A stretch of 37,114 bases of DNA, taken from NCBI GenBank assembly GCA_001319865.1, contig BBSL01000039.1, positions 1-37,114 on the forward strand, in the 5' to 3' direction. The first letter of the stretch is position 1, and every line of letters begins with the position of its first letter. Below, in pieces: positions 33,020 through 37,114 of this stretch. A program made the position numbers and the translations under genes. Source of the DNA: Burkholderia sp. E7m39 (lineage in GTDB: Bacteria > Pseudomonadota > Gammaproteobacteria > Burkholderiales > Burkholderiaceae). The notes beneath the pieces were generated by a model. The model searched no databases and had not been told where the DNA came from. It was given only the letters and a program-made list of their open reading frames with translations.

Positions 33020-33652
33020 ATGGCACAAAAAAGCGTGGTGCTCGAAGTCAAGGAAATCACCCTGGCGATTGAACTGATCGAACTCGGCGCGCGCCTGCAA
33101 CTGCTCGAAGCGGAGACGACGCTCTCGCGCGACCGGCTGATCAAGCTGTACAAGGAAGTGAGGGGCGTCTCGCCGCCCAAGGGCATGCTGCCGTTCTCGA
33201 CCGACTGGTTCATGACCTGGCAGCCGAACATCCATTCGTCGCTGTTCTACAACATCTACCGGTTCATGTCGGGCCTGGGCGGCTGCGAGACGATCCAGTC
33301 GACCGTCAAGTCGTACCGGCTGTATCTCGAGCACGTCCGGATGCACCAGGACGAGCCCGCTCTGAGCCTCACGCGCGCATGGACGCTGGTACGCTTCTTC
33401 GATTCCGGCATGCTGCAGATGACGTCCTGCACGCGTTGCCGCGGGCATTTTGTCGCACACGCGCATGATCCGCAGCACGGTTTCGTATGCGGCTTGTGCG
33501 CGCCGCCTTCGCGCGCCGGCAAGACGCGCAAGGCCGTCGACGCTCGCGCCGCGGCGCCCGCCGCACTGGGCGCCGCGCCCGCCCTGTTGAGCGCCGCGAG
33601 CGACGACCAGGCGCTGGACGCCCTGCCGGACAGCGCCGTCGCGCCTGTCTGA
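33020..33652 (+). CDS. flhC: Flagellar master regulator subunit FlhC
   Basis: A 210-residue partner of FlhD. The start MAQKSVVLEVKEITLAIELIELG is followed by the FlhC core. Four cysteines at residues 137, 140, 157 and 160 (CTRC and CGLC) form the zinc site, at the same numbers as in E. coli FlhC. The C-terminus carries an extra Ala-rich tail (about residues 175-210) compared with the 192-residue E. coli protein. ATG 33020 has GAGG about five bases upstream; an earlier start in the open frame is less likely. Confidence 0.96.
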   Translation: MAQKSVVLEVKEITLAIELIELGARLQLLEAETTLSRDRLIKLYKEVRGVSPPKGMLPFSTDWFMTWQPNIHSSLFYNIYRFMSGLGGCETIQSTVKSYRLYLEHVRMHQDEPALSLTRAWTLVRFFDSGMLQMTSCTRCRGHFVAHAHDPQHGFVCGLCAPPSRAGKTRKAVDARAAAPAALGAAPALLSAASDDQALDALPDSAVAPV

Positions 33653-33740
33653 GCGCGTTGGCGGCCGCGCGCCGCACGGTCTTCGCGGCACGCGCGGGCG
33701 CCCTCTGGTTTACACCTCCCCGGATCGCCCCTCAATCCGC

Positions 33741-33767
33741 CAAAGTTTTCCGCCTGCATGCCGTAAA
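33741..33767 (+). promoter_or_regulatory. Sigma-28 promoter of motA-motB-cheY-cheA
   Basis: CAAA-N15-GCCGTAAA, matching the FliA consensus at 9 of 12 positions with exact spacing. It lies 45 bp upstream of motA and after flhC, which makes mot/che a late flagellar unit. Confidence 0.78.
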
Positions 33768-33811
33768 CCTGAATAACGACGGTCTCCGTCGCTTTTCGTG
33801 AGGGCTCGGCA

Positions 33812-34672
33812 GTGCTGATTTTCGTGGGAACACTCGTTACGCTGTTGTCCGTCTTCGGCGGCTATGCGCTGGAGGGCGGCCATCTGGGCGCGCTCATGCA
33901 GCCCGTCGAAGTGCTGATGATCGCGGGCGCGGGTCTCGGTGCTTTCATCCTCGGCAACGGGATGAAGACGATCAAGGCTACGTTGCGCGTGATTCCGACG
34001 CTGTTCAAGGGCGCCAAGTACAACAAGGACGTCTACATGGAGCTGATGGCGCTCCTCTACGTCCTGCTGGCGAAGGCGCGCAAGGAGGGCACGCTCACGC
34101 TCGAAGCGGATATCGATGATCCGCAGAAAAGCCCGATCTTCACGCAATACCCGAAGATTCTCGCGGACCACCATATCGTCGAATTCCTGACGGACTATCT
34201 GCGCCTGATGGTCGGCGGCAACATGAATGCGTTCGAGATCGAAAGCCTGATGGACGAAGAGATCGAAACGCACCACGCGGAAGGCGAGGCGCCCGCTCAC
34301 GCGCTGAGCAAGGTCGGCGACGCGATGCCCGCGTTCGGTATCGTCGCGGCCGTGATGGGCGTCGTGCACACAATGGCCTCGGCCGACAAGCCGCCCGCCG
34401 TGCTCGGCGAAATGATCGCGCAGGCGCTGGTGGGGACGTTCCTCGGCATTCTGCTGTCGTACGGTCTGATCGGGCCGCTCGCGAGCGTCGCCGAACAGCG
34501 CGTGACCGAGTCGACCAAGATGTTCCAGTGCATCAAGGTGACGATTCTCGCGAGCCTGAACGGCTACGCGCCCGCCATCGCCGTGGAATTCGGCCGCAAG
34601 GTGCTGTTCTCGACCGAGCGTCCGTCGTTCGCGGAACTGGAAGAGCACGTGCGCCGCGTGAAGGCCAAATAA
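33812..34672 (+). CDS. motA: Flagellar motor stator protein MotA
   Basis: A 286-residue inner-membrane protein forming the proton channel with MotB. Helices are visible at the N-terminus (LIFVGTLVTLLSVFGGYAL and VLMIAGAGLGAFILG) and near residues 170-220 (AFGIVAAVMGVVHTM and LVGTFLGILLSYGLIGPL). The cytoplasmic loop between them carries the charged residues that contact FliG. The GTG start at 33812 has GAGGG eight bases upstream. Translation continues into motB 12 bp after the stop. Confidence 0.96.
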   Translation: MLIFVGTLVTLLSVFGGYALEGGHLGALMQPVEVLMIAGAGLGAFILGNGMKTIKATLRVIPTLFKGAKYNKDVYMELMALLYVLLAKARKEGTLTLEADIDDPQKSPIFTQYPKILADHHIVEFLTDYLRLMVGGNMNAFEIESLMDEEIETHHAEGEAPAHALSKVGDAMPAFGIVAAVMGVVHTMASADKPPAVLGEMIAQALVGTFLGILLSYGLIGPLASVAEQRVTESTKMFQCIKVTILASLNGYAPAIAVEFGRKVLFSTERPSFAELEEHVRRVKAK

Positions 34673-34684
34673 GGAACGCGGGCG

Positions 34685-35800
34685 ATGAGCAAGGACAAAG
34701 ACCGCGCAATCGTTGTCAAGCGCGCCGCGCCGAAAAAGGGCGGCCACCACGGCGGCGCGTGGAAGCTCGCGTATGCGGACTTCATGACGGCGATGATGGC
34801 GTTCTTCCTGCTGATGTGGCTGCTGAGTTCGGCCTCCACGGTGCAGCTGAAAGGCATCGCCGACTACTTCAATCAGCCGCTGAAGATCACGCTGTGGGGC
34901 GGCGACCGCAGCGCCGTCGAATCCAGCCAGATCCCCGGCGGCGGCCGCGACATCTCGACCGACAAGGACGGCATCACGCGCCAGTCGGACGGATCGACCA
35001 ATCGCGCCGAACACACCGCGATGCGCGCCGACGACCAGGCGCTGCAGCAGTTGCAGGGCGCGGTCGAGCGCCGCGAGCAGGTTCGCCTGCACGACCTGCA
35101 GGTCAAGCTGATGGCCGCGATCGAGGCGAACCCGGTGCTGCGCCAGTTCAAGCAGCAGATCCGCATCGACTCGACGCTGCAGGGCTTGCGCATCGAAATC
35201 GTCGATACGCAGAAGCGCCCGATGTTCGCCACCGCGCAGGCCATCGTGCAGCCGTACATGCATGACATCCTGCAGGCGATCGGCGCGACGCTGAACGACG
35301 TGCCGAACCGCATCGTCGTGCAGGGCCACACCGACGCCGTGCCATACGCAGGCGGCGAGAAGGGCTACAGCAACTGGGAACTGTCGGCGGACCGCGCGAA
35401 CGCGTCGCGCCGCGAGCTGATCGCGGGCGGCATGGACGAAGCGAAAGTGCTGCGCGTGCTGGGTCTCGCATCGACGCAGAACCTGAACAAGGCCGATCCG
35501 CTCGATCCTGAAAACCGCCGGATCAGCATCATCGTGCTGAACAAGCGCTCGGAAGACGCGCTGATGCAGGACGATACGTCGTCGACCACGTTGTCGAACG
35601 ACGCGGCAGGCGCCGGCAAGCCGCTGCTGCAGAAGATTTCCACGCCGCCGGGCGCGCAGCCCGCCGCTCAACCGCAGTCGCGGCCGGCTAAGGCGCCGCA
35701 TGCGATGCAGAGCGGCGCGGCGCAAACCGCGTCGCTGATTCAGGACGCGGCCAGGAAGATGGAACCGGCCGACGCGGCGCCCGCGACGGCGACGCAATGA
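34685..35800 (+). CDS. motB: Flagellar motor stator protein MotB
   Basis: A 371-residue stator subunit. A basic N-terminus (KRAAPKKGGHHGG) is followed by a single membrane helix, LAYADFMTAMMAFFLLMWLL, in which D32 is the essential proton-binding residue. The periplasmic OmpA-like peptidoglycan-binding domain lies at about 200-290 (VVQGHTDAVPYAGG, NWELSADRANASRREL and LDPENRRISIIVLNK). The C-terminal 75 residues are Ala/Pro-rich and longer than in E. coli. The stop overlaps a possible ATG of the next frame (ATGA). Confidence 0.96.
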   Translation: MSKDKDRAIVVKRAAPKKGGHHGGAWKLAYADFMTAMMAFFLLMWLLSSASTVQLKGIADYFNQPLKITLWGGDRSAVESSQIPGGGRDISTDKDGITRQSDGSTNRAEHTAMRADDQALQQLQGAVERREQVRLHDLQVKLMAAIEANPVLRQFKQQIRIDSTLQGLRIEIVDTQKRPMFATAQAIVQPYMHDILQAIGATLNDVPNRIVVQGHTDAVPYAGGEKGYSNWELSADRANASRRELIAGGMDEAKVLRVLGLASTQNLNKADPLDPENRRISIIVLNKRSEDALMQDDTSSTTLSNDAAGAGKPLLQKISTPPGAQPAAQPQSRPAKAPHAMQSGAAQTASLIQDAARKMEPADAAPATATQ

Positions 35801-35871
35801 CAGATTTGGCGGATCACGGCTACGCGGCGGGTGCCGCGGCCGCGATCCATCGTGAGCGCAGTGAGGATGGA

Positions 35872-36234
35872 ATGATCAGGCACATTCTGGCAATCGACGA
35901 TTCGGCGGCGATGCGGCAAATTCTTGCCGCGACGCTGACGGGAGCCGGCTATCAGGTGACGCTCGCGTCCGACGGCGACGAGGGGCTCGAAAACGCGCTG
36001 GCGATGCCGTTCGATCTCGTGCTGACCGACCAGCACATGCCGGGCCGCACCGGTCTCGATCTGATCGCTGCGCTGCGCGGCAACCCTGCTTACCGGAATA
36101 CGCCGATCCTGGTCCTGACGACCGAATCCGGCGAACCGTTCAAGGCGGCCGCGCGCGACGTGGGCGCCACGGGATGGATCGAAAAGCCGCTCGACCCCGA
36201 CATGCTGACCGAACTGGTCGCGGCGCTCGCCTGA
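35872..36234 (+). CDS. cheY: CheY-type chemotaxis response regulator
   Basis: A 120-residue stand-alone receiver domain. Acidic pocket D9-D10 (AIDDSAAMRQ), phosphoacceptor D53 (LTDQHMPGRTG), switch Thr in LVLTTESG and K105 (IEKPLDP) are all present. When phosphorylated by CheA such proteins bind the flagellar motor switch. The frame is open back to an ATG at 35797 that overlaps the motB stop, but the ATG at 35872 follows a GAGGATGGA site and gives an ordinary receiver, so it is preferred. Because flanked by motB and cheA it is probably one of several CheY proteins in this genome. Confidence 0.92.
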   Translation: MIRHILAIDDSAAMRQILAATLTGAGYQVTLASDGDEGLENALAMPFDLVLTDQHMPGRTGLDLIAALRGNPAYRNTPILVLTTESGEPFKAAARDVGATGWIEKPLDPDMLTELVAALA

Positions 36235-36307
36235 GCGCCGTGGCCGGCAGACAGCAACCCATACATGGAAGTGGCATAGCAGCCAGGACTCTCGCGGTGA
36301 CACACGC

Positions 36308-37114
36308 ATGACTCTCGACATCACTCAGTTCTACCAGACGTTCTTCGACGAAGCGGACGAACTGCTCGCGCAGATGGAGCAGTTGCTCCTGAACCTCGAC
36401 GTCGGCCAGCCCGACCCGGAAGATCTGGCGGCCATTTTCCGCGCGGCGCATTCGATCAAGGGCGGCGCGGCAACCTTCGGCTTCACGGCGCTGACCGAGA
36501 CGACGCACATTCTCGAGTCGCTGCTGGACCGCGCGCGCAATAACGAAATCGTGCTGCGCAAGGACATGATCGACACGTTCCTCGAAACCAAGGACGTGCT
36601 TTCGGGCCAGCTCGCCGACTATCGCGCGAGCGCCGAGCCGGACGCGGCCGTCGCGGCCGCCATCTGCGCGAAACTCGAACAGCTGCACAAGGAAAGCAGC
36701 GGCGCCGCGCCCGCAGCGGTACCCGCCGCCGCAGCGCCCGCCGCCGCCGAAGGGCACGCGCCGGAGCATGTCGTCGAACAGGCAGTACAGGCCGCGGACG
36801 AATGGGCAGGCAACGAACCGGCACAGACCGGCGCTGCTGCATCCGATGCGGTTGCAGGACCCCATCTGAAAATTACGCTACGGGGCGTGGGGGAAAAGGA
36901 CCAGGAACTGCTCACGGAAGAACTGGGCAACCTGGGCCGGATCGTCGGGCAGGTGAAGGCGGGCGGCGACATTACGCTGTGGCTGGAATCCGATGTGTCG
37001 TCCGACGACATCGTCGCTGTGTGCTGTTTCGTGATCGACGAAAGTCAGATCGTGATCGGCCGCGGCGCAGCGCCGGCCAACGGCGCGGAGCAGGGTGCGC
37101 CTGGAGCATCCGAC
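36308..37114 (+). CDS. cheA: Chemotaxis histidine kinase CheA (5' part)
   Basis: The frame runs off the window, so only 269 residues are seen. Residues 1-110 are the Hpt (P1) domain with the phosphorylated H48 in FRAAHSIKGGAATFG. An Ala/Pro/Glu-rich linker follows (about 135-195), then the start of the CheY-binding P2 domain (HLKITLRGVGEKDQELLTEEL...). The kinase, dimer and CheW-binding parts must lie beyond the window. The ATG at 36308 has only a weak ribosome site and lies 73 bp after cheY. Confidence 0.94.
   Translation, partial: MTLDITQFYQTFFDEADELLAQMEQLLLNLDVGQPDPEDLAAIFRAAHSIKGGAATFGFTALTETTHILESLLDRARNNEIVLRKDMIDTFLETKDVLSGQLADYRASAEPDAAVAAAICAKLEQLHKESSGAAPAAVPAAAAPAAAEGHAPEHVVEQAVQAADEWAGNEPAQTGAAASDAVAGPHLKITLRGVGEKDQELLTEELGNLGRIVGQVKAGGDITLWLESDVSSDDIVAVCCFVIDESQIVIGRGAAPANGAEQGAPGASD

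Noticed and set aside
33710..35797. 695-codon minus-strand open frame opposite motA-motB
   Set aside because: Antisense shadow of two clear motor genes; the protein is rich in His/Arg/Leu, as expected of an anticoding frame in GC-rich DNA.

Overview
The window is GC-rich chromosomal DNA from a Burkholderiaceae-type betaproteobacterium (Burkholderia, Paraburkholderia or Caballeronia-like). This rests on the gene set and its layout: fliD, fliC and a fliT-like gene near rpsU, a short H-NS-type protein, and flhD-flhC-motA-motB-cheY-cheA. The species cannot be fixed from the sequence alone.

Positions 1-19165 are a large surface-glycan or protein-glycosylation region. It opens with the 3' end of a repeat protein built of Ser/Thr-rich octads, followed by a clear terminator. 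Next comes a plus-strand series: a SPINDLY-type O-GlcNAc transferase (806-2632), a family 2 glycosyltransferase, a GT32-like sugar transferase and a SAM methyltransferase. A second block encodes sulfate activation: a CysD-type ATP sulfurylase subunit with an unusual ~175-residue N-terminal extension, overlapping a fused CysN-CysC. An antisense FAD/NAD(P) protein lies between this block and a third plus-strand block. That third block holds a sulfotransferase-glycosyltransferase-methyltransferase fusion, a GT2-methyltransferase fusion and two paralogous SPINDLY transferases. The parts would suffice to start a glycan on Ser/Thr, extend it, methylate it and sulfate it with PAPS. The neighbouring flagellin is the obvious candidate acceptor, but that link is inferred from position.

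An IS3-family element (about 19242-20494) separates the glycan block from the flagellar filament genes fliD and fliC and a FliT-like gene, all on the minus strand. fliC, the fliT-like gene and motA each have a good sigma-28-type promoter with the same 15-bp spacing. The fliC spacer contains a run of nine T.

Positions 24600-31900 are mostly housekeeping or accessory genes: rpsU with a textbook terminator, a small unknown protein, tag (3-methyladenine DNA glycosylase I), a BadF-type sugar kinase, a Cof-type HAD phosphatase, a small secreted basic protein, an aqpZ gene whose frame breaks exactly at the second NPA motif, an H-NS-type protein and a GT4 glycosyltransferase. From 32570 the flagellar master regulator genes flhD and flhC are followed by motA, motB, cheY and the 5' part of cheA. 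About 695 bp without a gene lie upstream of flhD and contain two sizeable inverted repeats. No tRNA, rRNA or CRISPR array was seen.
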